NCBI GenBank assembly: GCA_963781895.1
Contig: CAWAIM010000025.1
Location: 7,828-71,827 of the forward strand
Direction: 5' to 3'
DNA from: Roseiarcus sp963781895
Lineage (GTDB): Bacteria; Pseudomonadota; Alphaproteobacteria; Rhizobiales; Beijerinckiaceae
Length of the DNA: 64,000 nucleotides
Shown: piece by piece, positions 1 to 9,645 of the stretch
Layout of the letters: every line of letters starts with the position of its first letter
How positions within the stretch are numbered: position 1 is the stretch's first letter
The notes under the pieces: generated by a model
The model's input: the letters and a program-made list of their open reading frames with translations, nothing else
Database searches by the model: none
Told to the model about the DNA's origin: nothing
Program-made: the position numbers and the translations under genes

Positions 1-288
1 CTCGAACGGCACGCCTCCCGCCGCGAGGATGCCGTCGCGCACGCGTTTCGCCAGCTCGAGGTGATGCCGGTTGCAAGGCGAAAGGTCGGAGCCGGTCTGG
101 GCGATGCCGATGATCGGCTTGCCGGACCTGAGCTCGCCGGGCGTCAAGCCGAAATTGAGATAGCGCTCGATGTAGAGCGCCGTCATGCCCGGGTTCTCCG
201 GATTGTCGAACCACAGCCGCGATCGCAAAGGCCGCTTCGCCTCGCTGTTCGAGCCGCCATTTGACTTGGTCTTGGGCTTGTGGGCCAT
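1..288 (-). CDS. IlvD/Edd-family dehydratase, N-terminal part
   Basis: Only the first 96 codons lie in the window; the gene continues past base 1. The visible part has the block LWFDNPENPGMTALYIERYL, then GKPIIGIAQTGSDLSPCNRHH. This is the N-terminal signature of the sugar-acid branch of the IlvD/Edd dehydratases (arabonate/xylonate dehydratase-like). Family members dehydrate 2,3-dihydroxy acids using an Fe-S cluster, and Cys72 in SPCNRHH matches the first cluster ligand. The start is the ATG at 288. The substrate cannot be told from this fragment; branched-chain dihydroxyacid dehydratase is less likely because the WFDNP...ERYLNFG block belongs to the sugar-acid subgroup. Confidence 0.85.
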   Translation of the reverse strand, partial: MAHKPKTKSNGGSNSEAKRPLRSRLWFDNPENPGMTALYIERYLNFGLTPGELRSGKPIIGIAQTGSDLSPCNRHHLELAKRVRDGILAAGGVPFE

Positions 289-638
289 CGCTGATCGCCT
301 CCCTGGCGTGCGACGCTGCTGATCGCGACGCGCTATGGCGCACAGTATGCGGCGGCGGCGCTCGGGATTCAACGCTTTGTCGATCCTTAGCGCCAGAGTT
401 CGGGCAAACGGATCAAACTCGGTCGCCAAGGGCTTCTGCCTCTCGACCCGAACAAGGCGAAATCGCGGCTGAGCGAATTGACGTGAGCACGGCCGTTTGC
501 CGTCGGCGTCTGCGGCTCGCTTTGCCCAAATGAGCCTATCGTGCCGCAACGAAAACGCGTACATTGTTAAGATTAAGTTGCGTCCCGCTAAAGCGAGGAG
601 CATCACATAATTTTGATGTACTATTAAGGGAGCAAGCA
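289..638. other. Intergenic region between divergent genes
   Basis: A 350-base gap between the divergent dehydratase and the secreted-protein gene. It must hold both promoters. The last 100 bases are AT-richer than their surroundings. No convincing ORF, RNA or repeat was seen. Confidence 0.5.
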
Positions 639-1501
639 ATGAAATACTCGACAATAGCTTTCATGCTTAGCCTTGTCATTTCATCGGATTCTGCCTGGGC
701 GCAAAGCTCGCAATCCTCTGGAGCAGGTGGACTTAAAATCATTCAGAGTATGGCCTCGCAGTCCAAATGCGCTTCATTTTCTTGGAAGAACCGGGGTGTC
801 GCTCCTCGATCATACATAGAAGGTGTTGCGCTGGTGTTTGCGCGAGCGGTCTGTCACCAGGATCGCGCCGATGCGCGGGTTGTTTCTGCCCCGATGAGCC
901 CCGCATCCAACTCCAACGATGCTCTTGCCGCGTACAGCGCTAGGTTTGCCGCCGCTGGTATGCGAAATGACAAAGCTGGCGTCGATACGCTCAGGCACAG
1001 CTACACGCTTCTGATCGGCCTCGGCATGATGGAGAGTTCGGGCAAATATTGCGAGGGGCGCGACGTGAGCGAATGCTTCACGACCGCCGATACCGCCGAG
1101 GCCGGACTGTTTCAAACGTCGTACGGAGCTCACATCCACAGCCCGTCGCTCGGCGATCTGTTCAAGACCTACAAGGACGGCGACAAGAGCCAGTGCCTCT
1201 TGGACGTGTTTCAAGACTTCTCGCCTGTCCCATTCAAAGGAGTCACAATAAGAATTGCCCGTCCGTGACGAGCGACGTGGCCGGAACTGGAGACGGTGCC
1301 GACTGGCAGCGGCTTACAAAAGCTTGCCCCGCATTCGCCACGGAATACGGGGCAGTCGTGCTTCGTACGAATGGTGGGCGGCACGGCGAATTTGGTCCGA
1401 TCCGCCAGCAGCAGGCGGAGCTTCGCCCCGAGTGCGATGGCATGCTCCAAAATGTTCAAAACTTCGTCGACCACAATCCCGACGTGTGTTCGGTGCTGTG
1501 A
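639..1501 (+). CDS. Exported lysozyme-like protein of unknown function, frameshifted
   Basis: The ATG at 639 has an AGGGAG ribosome site about 8 bases upstream. The product starts with a signal peptide (about residues 1-21, cleavage after AWA). Around residues 130-160 there is MESSGKYCEG followed by AGLFQTSYG. Glu132 plus AGLFQ resembles the catalytic Glu and GLMQ motif of lytic-transglycosylase/lysozyme folds, so a peptidoglycan-acting role is inferred only. The frame breaks near 1240: the 5' frame runs into a stop at 1268, while a second frame carries the Cys-containing C-terminus to the stop at 1501. Restoring one base gives about 287 residues. Several cysteines fit a periplasmic disulfide protein. 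The exact family is not recognised. Confidence 0.6.
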
Positions 1502-1570
1502 AGAGATGAATTCATAGGGTTGCGCGCTCGTCGAGCGCGCAGCCGTCTCGCGCTACTGCGTCTGCCGCGC

Positions 1571-2153
1571 CTATCCGGCGATCGGCGAAACGCCAAACAG
1601 CAGGGCGTGCAGCCAAAGGACGATTGCGGCCCACAGCGCGACGCCGAGAACGATCGCGGCGATCGTCGCGCTCCAGTCCGGCTCGGGATAGACGACCGCG
1701 TTGCGCCGGTCGCGGGCGTAGGAGCTGACCAGATCGGCCAGCGCCCAGACGAGGAAGGCGCCAAACAGCACCAAGGTCGGCCGCGGAGCCGTTGGCGATG
1801 AGATGCGCGGCGCCGAAGACGGCGACACTCCAGATCATCGGATGATGGACCACGACCGCAATATGGCTCCGCTTCACGAAATAGCCGGCCAACAGCAGCA
1901 TGCTGGCGAGCATGAGAAGAATGGTCGCGTGCCGCGCCCCGGGCGGCGGCGTCCAAAGCTGCGCGGCGTCGAAGCGCGCGCGAGCGAAACCCCACACGAT
2001 CAAGACGAATCCGACCGCCGAGAGGAGCGAATAGATCCCTTTCCATGGGCCTTCGCCGAGCCGGGCGATCGCGTTCCTCCGCGCGGTCTCGGCGAAAATG
2101 CGAGTGGAATGGAGCCCGAGAAAGATCACGAGACCGAGCACGAGAATCGTCAT
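1571..2153 (-). CDS. nnrU: NnrU-family membrane protein, frameshifted
   Basis: Begins MTILVLGLVIFLGLHSTRIF and continues with four or five further hydrophobic segments, the pattern of NnrU-family integral membrane proteins (linked to denitrification regulation and related to 15-cis-zeta-carotene isomerase). A conserved VVHHPMIWSV block with the paired His lies in the third helix region. The frame changes near 1785; an extra T in a run at GACCTTGG is the simplest cause. The C-terminal part in the second frame (LVLFGAFLVWALADL and VVYPEPDWSATIAAIVLG) completes a protein of about 193 residues, normal for the family. The ATG at 2153 is preferred over the upstream in-frame start because the family begins here. 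The exact biochemical role is unknown. Confidence 0.75.
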
Positions 2154-2400
2154 GGGAATCGCGCCTCGAGGCGAAGAGTTGAAATCGGCCGCCTCGTTCG
2201 TAAAGCTATGCGTGAAGCGGCGGTCGAGGCAAGGCGGGCCCGTTCCCACGCATTCTCGCCGTCCTTCGGCGCCGTTCGCGCCCCCGTGCGCGATATCGAG
2301 AAGCGAGGTCGCCGAGAAAGTGATTGACTAGGCAACAATCATCTTGTAGTTTCCTGAGAAACTATCGGCGCGTCTGGGCGCCGACGACGAGGAGGTTCAA

Positions 2401-2799
2401 TTGGATGCGCATGGCAAAGACGCGATTCGCTGGGCGACGGCCGAATTGGACGCCGAGCGGGTGACGTTTCCGGAAGTGGTGAAAGCGCTGATGGCCGCGG
2501 GCGTCGAGCGCTATCACGCCGACTTCGTGTGCTCGACGAAGACCTATTACATGCCGGATGGCGAATTCGAGATCTTGCCCTGCCACGCTGTCGGGACAGT
2601 GGCGAAGGACTTCGATCCGAAAGCGGTCGAGACGGCGATTCGCGCCATTCAGGCCCAGACGATCCAGTACCGGGAGTTCTGCAAACGGATCGCCGCCGCG
2701 GGCTGCGTCGGCTATTTCGTCAGCTTCGCCGGCCGCCGCGCCGTGTACTACGGAAGAACCGGGGACTCGTATGTCGAATGGTTCCCGGGCGCGAAATGA
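2401..2799 (+). CDS. DUF1398 family protein
   Basis: 132 residues. The start is TTG, chosen because GGAGG lies five bases upstream and the nearby ATG is out of frame. The sequence VERYHADFVCSTKTYY followed by GCVGYFVSFAGRRAVYYGRTGDSYVEWFPG matches the DUF1398 (PF07166) family, short soluble proteins found in bacteria and some phages with no assigned reaction. Its stop codon lies 11 bases before the next gene's start, so the two are probably co-transcribed. No signal peptide or membrane segment. Confidence 0.75.
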   Translation: MDAHGKDAIRWATAELDAERVTFPEVVKALMAAGVERYHADFVCSTKTYYMPDGEFEILPCHAVGTVAKDFDPKAVETAIRAIQAQTIQYREFCKRIAAAGCVGYFVSFAGRRAVYYGRTGDSYVEWFPGAK

Positions 2800-2809
2800 G
2801 GCCGCCGAA

Positions 2810-3274
2810 ATGCCGCCCAGGACAGGGACGGTCAGCCCGCTTGCCGCGCATCTGGGCTATTGGCTGCGCTTCGTCTCCAACCAGGCGTCGCATTCCTTCA
2901 GCCGCAAGCTCGCCGCGCGCGGCGTGACGGTCGCCGAATGGGTGGTGCTGCGCGTGCTCCTCGACGAACAGGCGATGACGCCGAGCGCCCTCGCCGATCG
3001 CATGGGAATGACCCGCGGGGCCATCTCCAAGCTCGCCGACCGGCTCGCCGCCAAGGCGTTGATCTCGCGGACGGCGGCGCGGAACGACGGCCGCTCGCAT
3101 TGGCTCGCGTTGACGCCGAAAGGGCGAAGACTGGCGCCGATTCTGGCCGCGCTCGCGGACGCCAACGACGCGGAGTACTTCGGCCATTTGAGCGAAGACG
3201 AGCGGTCGACCATCGAGTTGGCCATGCGCGAGATCGTGCGCCGGCACGGTCTGAGGGCGCAGCCGATCGAATGA
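2810..3274 (+). CDS. MarR-family transcriptional regulator
   Basis: 154 residues. A winged helix lies at about residues 40-105: AEWVVLRVLLDEQAMTPSAL, recognition helix MGMTRGAISKLADRL, then the wing ISRTAARNDGRSHWLALTPK. These are standard MarR features. Members are dimeric repressors released by small aromatic or phenolic ligands or by oxidation. It follows the DUF1398 gene closely; GAGG about 7 bases upstream supports the ATG at 2810. It may control DUF1398 and the downstream methyltransferase, but no operator is evident. Confidence 0.85.
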   Translation: MPPRTGTVSPLAAHLGYWLRFVSNQASHSFSRKLAARGVTVAEWVVLRVLLDEQAMTPSALADRMGMTRGAISKLADRLAAKALISRTAARNDGRSHWLALTPKGRRLAPILAALADANDAEYFGHLSEDERSTIELAMREIVRRHGLRAQPIE

Positions 3275-3360
3275 CGGGCGGCGGACACTGTGCAGTCAGG
3301 CTTGCGGCGCGCGCCGCAGCGTCGCATGGATTGCCGACGCTCTCGTGAAGGGATCTCGCG

Positions 3361-4129
3361 ATGTCCTGGTCGGCCGCCCAATATCTGAAGTTCGAACACG
3401 AGCGCACCCGGCCGGCGCGCGATCTCGTCGCCAGCATACCCAACGATGACGTCCGCAGCGCCGCGGACATCGGCTGCGGTCCGGGCAATTCGACCGAGGT
3501 CTTGCGCGAGCGCTACGAGCGAGCGCGCATCATTGGGCTCGACGTTTCCCCCGACATGATCGCGGCGGCCCGCGAGCGGCTGCCCGACGTCGCCTTCGAG
3601 GTCGGCGACATTCGCCATTGGCGCGACGAGGGGCCCTACGACGTGATCCTCGCCAACGCCGTGCTGCAGTGGATCCCCGAACACGAGACGCTGCTGCCGG
3701 CCCTGATTGCGAAGCTTGCGGCGGGCGGCTCGCTCGCGGCGCAAATGCCCGACAACCTCGACGAGCCGTCGCATCGGCTGATGCGCGACATCGCCAGCGA
3801 CGGGCCCTGGGCGGCGAAGCTCAGGGACGCCGCCAAGGCGCGCGCGGAGCGCCGCGGGCCCGACTGGTATTTCCGCCTGTTGCGCCCCCATGCGGCCCGT
3901 GTCGACCTCTGGCGCACCACCTACTTCCATCCGCTCGCCGGCGCGCGCGCCGTCGTCGAATGGGTGAAAGGGACCGGCCTTCGGCCGTTCCTCGACCCGC
4001 TCGACGCGAGCCGAGCGGGAAGGTTTTCTTGCGCGCTACGAGGCGGCGATCGCGAACGCCTATCCGGCAGAAGCGGACGGGACCGTGATCCTGCCCTTTC
4101 CGAGGCTGTTCTTCGTCGCCACGCGTTGA
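3361..4129 (+). CDS. tam: Trans-aconitate 2-methyltransferase-like SAM enzyme, one frameshift
   Basis: Class I SAM-dependent methyltransferase. Motif I ADIGCGPGNSTE lies at residues 35-46 and the ribose-binding acid is Asp61 in GLDVSPDM. Further on are DVILANAVLQWIPEH and, near residue 200, the Tam-type block TTYFHPL...VVEWVKGTGLRPFLDPL. Tam methylates trans-aconitate, a by-product that inhibits aconitase. The frame breaks at about 4011, where one extra C in GAGCCGAGC shifts the C-terminus. Removing it yields FLARYEAAIANAYP...GTVILPFPRLFF and a stop at 4127, for 255 residues, the usual Tam length. The single insertion is therefore more likely a sequence error than decay. Confidence 0.82.
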
Positions 4130-4220
4130 GAAGCGCCGATTTGCGCTGCGCCGCCGCCCGATATAGCGTGAGCGCCCTGTGAAGCCAAAGCGCGGGGGGG
4201 CGCGCAAAAAGGAGGAGGCC

Positions 4221-4541
4221 ATGCCCAAGTATATGTTCGAAGCGCATTATAACGCCGAGGGCGCCAAGGGGGTCATGAAAGAAGGAGGCTCGGGACGCCG
4301 CGCCGCGGTCGCCAAAACGGTCGAAGGCTTGGGCGGCAAGCTCGAGAGCATCCATTTCGCTTTCGGCGGCGTCGACGCCTTCGTAATCGTTGATTTGCCG
4401 GACAACGTGTCGGCGGCCGCCGTGGCGCTCGCGTTCAGTCAGAGCGGAGCAGGAAACATCACGACGGTTGTTCTCCTCACGCCCGAGGAGATGGACAACG
4501 CCGCCAAGAAGACCGTCGCCTTTCGCGCCCCCGGGCATTGA
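4221..4541 (+). CDS. GYD domain protein
   Basis: 106 residues with a strong GGAGGAGG ribosome site just before the ATG. The sequence (MPKYMFEAHYNAEGAKGVMK, then GGKLESIHFAFGGVDAFVIVDLPDN) matches the GYD family (PF08734), small ferredoxin-like alpha/beta proteins of unknown function common in Rhizobiales. The name motif Gly-Tyr-Asp is present here as GVDAF. It stands alone before the tRNA gene, with no operon partner. No catalytic residues can be assigned. Confidence 0.8.
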   Translation: MPKYMFEAHYNAEGAKGVMKEGGSGRRAAVAKTVEGLGGKLESIHFAFGGVDAFVIVDLPDNVSAAAVALAFSQSGAGNITTVVLLTPEEMDNAAKKTVAFRAPGH

Positions 4542-4611
4542 GGCGTAAGGCCGTCGCCGGCGCGCTTCCAACGCGCCCGCGCTTCGTGCTATGGCGGGCG
4601 CCGACTGCAGC

Positions 4612-4688
4612 GCGCCCGTAGCTCAACTGGATAGAGTATCGGTCTTCGAAACCGAGGGTTGGGAGTTCAAGCCTCTCCGGGCGCGCCA
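4612..4688 (+). tRNA. tRNA-Arg (anticodon UCG)
   Basis: Cloverleaf: acceptor stem 4612-4618 with 4678-4684, discriminator G and an encoded CCA at 4686-4688. The anticodon stem TCGGT/ACCGA (4639-4655) encloses a loop with TCG at 4646-4648, reading CGA codons. The T arm GGGAG/CTCTC has one G-T pair. The D stem is GCTC/GAGT. Confidence 0.93.
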
Positions 4689-4736
4689 GTCTTGAATGAG
4701 TCGGGGACGGACCTTCGGACCGACCGGAGCTGCACC

Positions 4737-5101
4737 ATGCTGGAGCGAATGCAGGAGGCCTCGGCGCACACGCTGGCTCTGCGCGCGAGCGGAACCGTGA
4801 TGGCGCGCGACGTCGAAGCCGCCCTGGAAGCCGCCATCGGTCCGTCGGGCGCGCCGACAGGCCTCGTCATCGTCATCGACCGCGACTTCGACGGCTATCT
4901 GTCCGAGCTCGCGCGCGGCCTCGTCAATGCTTCGTCTGCCCACGGGAATCTGGTCAGGGTCGCGGTCGTCGCCGACGCCGGCTTGATGGATGAAGCCAGG
5001 CTCAGCGGCTTCGCGGACTCCGCGGTTCCGATCCGGCTCTTCGCCGCGACCGATCAGGGAGCGGCGATCGACTGGGCCGCGGCGGCGGGCGCGGGGAGTA
5101 G
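4737..5101 (+). CDS. SpoIIAA/STAS-like protein, stop lost by probable frameshift
   Basis: The ATG at 4737 follows GGAG by seven bases, 49 bases after the tRNA. The product (LIVIDRDFDGYLSELARGL, VRVAVVADAGLMDEARL, then a C-terminal IRLF...AIDWAAA) matches the SpoIIAA-like STAS/SEC14-type family (PF11964), about 120 residues. As given, the frame has no stop and runs on into the gamma-glutamyltransferase gene. One extra G in the GGGG run near 5095 would create GAG TAG ending at 5101, giving 121 residues, exactly the family size. The read-through fusion is therefore judged an artefact. The function of the family is not established. Confidence 0.65.
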
Positions 5102-5318
5102 CGCGGCGCGACGAATTGTCGGCTCCCGCTGCTTCGGTCGCTTCCGGCTGCAGCGGTTCGGACTTGCACCCGCCGGAAAGCGATCGGGGCAATTGGGCGT
5201 CGGCGCCGAGCCGCCTTTGCAGCGGCCAGCGCCGACGCGACGGTTCCCCGGCATGAATACGGCGACGCCGATCGATCGGCGCATGATTTCGCTTCGGCGG
5301 CGGTGTAGGGAGGGAAGT

Positions 5319-6977
5319 ATGAGCGCGCCCAATCCTCCACGCGCCGGCCGTCCCGCGACGCGCGCGCCGCGCGGCGTCGTTTCGTCGCCGCATTACCTGG
5401 CCAGCGCCGCCGGGCTGAATGTCCTGCAGCGCGGCGGCAATGCCGTGGACGCCGCGATCGCCGCCAACGCGGTCCTGTGCGTCGCCTACCCTCACATGGC
5501 CGGATTGGGCGGCGACGGATTCTGGCTGATCGCGGAGCCGACCGGTCAGGTGCATGGGCTCAACGCCAGCGGGCCGGCCGCGCGACTGGCGACTCTCGAC
5601 TATTACCGCGCGCACGGCGAGAACGCCGAAATCCCCTCGCGCGGGCCGCTCAGCGCCCTGACGGCGCCCGGCGCGGTCGACGGCTGGCGCGCGGCGCATC
5701 AGCGATTCGGCCGGCTCGGCTGGAGCGAACTGTTTGACGCCGCCATCGTCTATGCCCGCGAAGGCGTGCCGGTGAGCCGTTCTTTGGCGGACTGGTCCGA
5801 GCGAGACGCGCCGATTCTGACCAGGCGCCCCACGACCGCCGCGATCTTTCTGCCCGGCGGCCGCGCGCCCGCCGAGGGCGACCGACTGGTCCAGGCGGAT
5901 CTCGCCCATTCACTCCAGCAGATTGCCGCCCAGGGAGCGCGGGCCGGCTTCTACGAAGGCGCAATCGCCGAACGCATCTGCGCCGGATTGCAGGCGGAGG
6001 GCTCGCCGCTGCGCGTCGAGGATTTCGCGGCCTTTCAAGCGGAGTGGGTCGAGCCGATCAAATCCACATACCGTGGTTACGACGTTTACGAGCTGCCGCC
6101 CAACACGCAGGGATTCGCGGCGCTGCAAATATTGAATCTGATCGAAGGTTATGACGTCGCCGGCTGGGGCGACGGCGGCGCCGATTATTATCACCACATG
6201 GCCGAGGCGGTTAAGGTCGCGTTCGCCGACCGCGACGAGTGGCTGACCGACCCGCGCTTCGTCGACATTCCGGTGCAACGGCTGATCGACAAGACCTATG
6301 CGCAACAGCGCCGCCGCCTCATCGATTCGCAGCGGGCCCAAAACATGGCCGAGGTGGCGGCGGGCATCCCTTATGCGCATCCGCACCAGCGTCGCGCGCC
6401 GGAAGGCGACACCTGTTACTTCTGCGCCGCCGATCGGGATGGCATGGTCGTTTCCCTCATCCAGTCGATCTATCACGATTTCGGCAGCGCGGTCGTCGGA
6501 GGCGACACCGGAATCATCTTGCAAAATCGCGGCGCGTTCTTCGCGCTCGATGAACATCACCCGAACTGCCTGCAACCCGGCAAGCGCACGTTTCATACGC
6601 TGATCCCGGCGCTGCTGGCGCGCGACGGGAAACCTTACCTGGCGTTCGGAGCGATGGGCGGAGAGGGGCAGCCGCAGTCCCAGGCCGCGCTGGTGACCCG
6701 CATCGTTGATTTTCGATATGACGTGCAGCAGGCGATCGAGGCGCCGCGCTGGGTCATCGGGCGCACGTGGGGGACGCGGTCCCGCAATTTGTGGCTCGAA
6801 GGCCGCATATCCGATGACGTCGCGCGCGAGCTGAAACGGCGGGGACAGCCAGTGCAAATGGTCACGGATTGGAATGACAGCATGGGGCACGCGCACGCCA
6901 TTCGCGTCAACCGCGAACAAGGCTTCCTCGAGGGCGGAGCCGATCCTCGGGGCGACGGCGCCGCCGCGGGCTATTGA
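5319..6977 (+). CDS. ggt: Gamma-glutamyltransferase (glutathione hydrolase family)
   Basis: 552 residues starting at an ATG preceded by AGGGAGGGAA. The N-terminal block GVVSSPHYLASAAGLNVLQRGGNAVDAAIAANAVL and GLGGDGFWLI are family hallmarks of the Ntn-hydrolase gamma-GT fold. The autoprocessing and nucleophilic Thr is expected at Thr365 in GDTCYFCAADRDG, followed by SIYHDFGSAVVGGDTG and the closing FGAMGGEGQPQ. Members cleave gamma-glutamyl bonds of glutathione or of other gamma-glutamyl compounds. No signal peptide is evident, so it resembles the cytoplasmic YwrD-like or acylase-like branch. The true substrate is open. Confidence 0.85.
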   Translation: MSAPNPPRAGRPATRAPRGVVSSPHYLASAAGLNVLQRGGNAVDAAIAANAVLCVAYPHMAGLGGDGFWLIAEPTGQVHGLNASGPAARLATLDYYRAHGENAEIPSRGPLSALTAPGAVDGWRAAHQRFGRLGWSELFDAAIVYAREGVPVSRSLADWSERDAPILTRRPTTAAIFLPGGRAPAEGDRLVQADLAHSLQQIAAQGARAGFYEGAIAERICAGLQAEGSPLRVEDFAAFQAEWVEPIKSTYRGYDVYELPPNTQGFAALQILNLIEGYDVAGWGDGGADYYHHMAEAVKVAFADRDEWLTDPRFVDIPVQRLIDKTYAQQRRRLIDSQRAQNMAEVAAGIPYAHPHQRRAPEGDTCYFCAADRDGMVVSLIQSIYHDFGSAVVGGDTGIILQNRGAFFALDEHHPNCLQPGKRTFHTLIPALLARDGKPYLAFGAMGGEGQPQSQAALVTRIVDFRYDVQQAIEAPRWVIGRTWGTRSRNLWLEGRISDDVARELKRRGQPVQMVTDWNDSMGHAHAIRVNREQGFLEGGADPRGDGAAAGY

Positions 6978-7043
6978 TCCCCTCGAGGCGATCTTAAGAT
7001 AGGGCCAGGACACGCGCTTGCAGTCGAATAACCAGGATTGACG

Positions 7044-8593
7044 ATGACCGAGCACCCGTTCGACACGATCCCTGCGCTTCTGGCGCGAGGCGAGGCTGAA
7101 GCGCCGGCCATCGGCGCCCCGGACCGCACGGCCCTCGCCTATGCGGGACTGCGCGACCTGGCGCAGCGCACGGTGGCGGCGCTGAACGGCATGGGCATCG
7201 GCCGCGGCGACCGGGTGGCGATCGTGCTGCCGAACGGGCCGGAGATGGCGACCGCCTTCGTCGCGATCGCCTGCGGCGCGACCACCGCGCCGCTCAACCC
7301 GGCCTACCGGAGCGAGGAGTTCGACTTCTATCTGGGCGACCTCGAACGCCAAGGCGCTGATCGTGCTGCGCGGAGCGGAAAGCGCGGCGCGCGCGGCGGC
7401 GGCGGCGCGCGGCATCCCGGTCGTCGAACTGGCGCCGGAGGCGGACGGCGCCGCCGGGCTGTTCACGCTCCACCCGGCGCAGGCTCTCAAGGGCAAGCCG
7501 GCGCGCCCGGGCATGGCCGAGGCGGACGACGTGGCGCTGGTGCTGCACACCTCCGGCACCACGTCGCGGCCCAAGATCGTGCCGCTGCGCCACGTCAACG
7601 TCACCGCCTCGGCCTATCACATCGGCCGGACGCTGGCGCTTGCGCCGGACGATGTCTGCCTCAACATCATGCCGCTGTTCCACATCCACGGGCTGATCGC
7701 CGCCGTCGCTGTCGAGCCTGGCCGCCGGCGGCTCGGTGGTGCTGCACGCCCGGGCTTCAACGCCTTCCGCTTCTTCGCCTGGTTCGCCGCGGTCCGCCCG
7801 ACCTGGTACACGGCGGTGCCGACCATGCATCAGGCGATCCTGGGCCTGCGCCGGCGCGCAACCGGGACGGCGATCGCGGCGGGCCGGCTGCGGCTTCATC
7901 CGCTCCTCGTCCTCCTCGCTGCCGCCGCAGGTGATGGACGGCGCTGGAGGCGACCTTCGGCGTGCCGGTGATCGAGGCCTACGGCATGACCGAGGCCTCG
8001 CACCAGATGGCCTCCAACCCGCTGCCGCCGCGCCGCGCGCTTCGCCGGCTCGGTCGGCATCGCCGCCGGTCCGGAAATCGCCATCATGGACGAGGCCGGC
8101 GCGCTGCTGCCGCCGGGCGCGCTGGGCGAGGTGGTGATCCGCGGCCGCAACGTCACCGCCGGCTATGAGAACAACCCCGACGCCAACGCCAAGGCCTTCA
8201 CCAACGGCTGGTTCCGCACCGGCGACCAGGGCATCGCTCGACGCGGACGGCTATCTGCGCCTGACCGGCCGGCTGAAGGAGCTGATCAACCGCGGCGGCG
8301 AGAAGATCAGCCCGCTGGAGGTCGACGACGGTGCTGATGGACCATCCGGCGGTCGCGCAGGCCTGACCTTCGCCATGCCGCACGACGAAGCTGGGCGAGG
8401 AAGTCGCCGCCGCCATCGTGCTGCGCGAGGGCGCGGCGCTGCGACGAGCGCGAGCTGCGCGATTTCGCCGGCGACGCGCCTCGCCGCCTTCAAGGTGCCG
8501 CGCCGGATCGTCTTCCTCGACGAGATCCCCAAGGGCGCGACCGGCAAGCTGCAGCGCATCGGCCTGGCCGAGAAGCTCGGCCTGACGGCGATG
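7044..8593 (+). pseudogene. AMP-forming acyl-CoA synthetase (oxalyl-CoA synthetase type), many frameshifts
   Basis: Read across frames, this gives one ANL-superfamily adenylating enzyme of about 510 residues. In order it shows: GDRVAIVLPNGPEMATAF; the P-loop-like VLHTSGTTSRPKIVPL (near 7540); MPLFHIHGLIAA; EAYGMTEASHQMASNPLP (near 7970); VVIRGRNVTAGYENNP; GWFRTGDQG; LKELINRGGEKISPLEV; and PKGATGKLQR with the catalytic Lys. The block spacing and sequence resemble plant/fungal/bacterial oxalyl-CoA synthetase (AAE3/Pcs60 type). About eleven single-base indels, mostly added C or G, break the frame between 7340 and 8480. Motifs are intact once the frame is followed, which argues against old decay. 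The gene abuts the next at 8591. Confidence 0.7.
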
Positions 8594-9581
8594 AAGATCG
8601 CCATCTTCGGCGCCGGCGCGATCGGCGGGCTGCTGGCGGCCAGGCTGCAGCAGGCGGGCGCCGAGGTGACGGTCATCGCGCGCGGCCCGCATCTGGCGGC
8701 GATGCAGGCGAACGGCCTGACGCTGCAGCAGCGGCGGCGAGACGCGTCACCGTCCGCCCGCGCTGCCTGGCGGACGCCGCCGAAGCCGGGCGTGCAGGAC
8801 TGCGGTGATCGTCACGCTGAAGGCGCACGCGCTGCCCGCCGCCGCGCCCGCAGATCGCCACGCATGATGGGCCCCGAGACCGCGCTGGTGACCGGCGATC
8901 AACGGCGTGCCCTACTGGTATTTCTACGGCCTCGACGGCCCCTGGCGCGACCGGCGCGGTGGAGAGCGTCGATCCCGGCGGCAGGCTGTGGGACATCCTG
9001 CCGCCCGCGCCAGGCGATCGGCTGCGTCGTCTATCCGGCCGCCGAGGTGATCGAGCCCGGCGTGATCGAGCACACCTATGGCGACCGCTTCACGCCTGGG
9101 CGAGCCGGACGGCAGCCGCAGCGCCGCGCGTCGAGGCGCTGTCGCAGCTGCTGATCGCGGCCGGCCTCAAGGCGCCGGTGCGCCCGCGCATCCGCGACGA
9201 GATCTGGGTCAAGCTGTGGGGCAATCTGGCCTTCAATCCGCTGTCGGCGCTGACCGGCGCGACGCTCGACCGGCTGACCGGCCGGCCGGACCTGCGCGCC
9301 GTTGTGCCGCGCCATGATGGCGGAAGCGCAAGGCGGTCGCCGAGGCGCTCGGCGTGCGCTTCGCGATCGACGTGGACAAGCGCATCGACGGCGCGGCGGA
9401 GGTCGGCGCGCACAAGACCTCGATGCTGCAGGACCTGGAGCGCGGCCGGCCGATGGAGATCGACGCGCTGCTCGGCGCGGTGGTCGAGCTCGGCGAAACA
9501 GTCGGCTCGCCCCTGCCGCTGTGCACGGCGATTCTGGCTCTGGTGCGCGAACGCGCGCGGCAAGCCGGCTGCTATCGGTGA
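8591..9581 (+). pseudogene. panE: 2-dehydropantoate 2-reductase-like protein, many frameshifts
   Basis: Starts MKIAIFGAGAIGGLLAARLQ, the Rossmann GxGxxG signature of the ApbA/PanE ketopantoate reductase family. It continues across frames with VYPAAEVIEPGVIEHTYGDR, IRDEIWVKLWGNLAFNPLSA (containing the conserved catalytic Lys region) and HKTSMLQDLERGRPMEID near the end. These are typical of the PanE C-terminal domain. Family enzymes reduce 2-keto acids with NADPH; whether this one makes pantoate is unknown. About nine indels interrupt it between 8720 and 9330. It follows the synthetase with no gap, so the two were one operon and may act on related 2-keto or dicarboxylic substrates (inference). 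Confidence 0.7.
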
Positions 9582-9645
9582 AGGCGACTGGGCAGCGTTT
9601 CGGCGTTGGCGCGGGACCCTACGCAACTCCCAAGCCGTTCGATTG

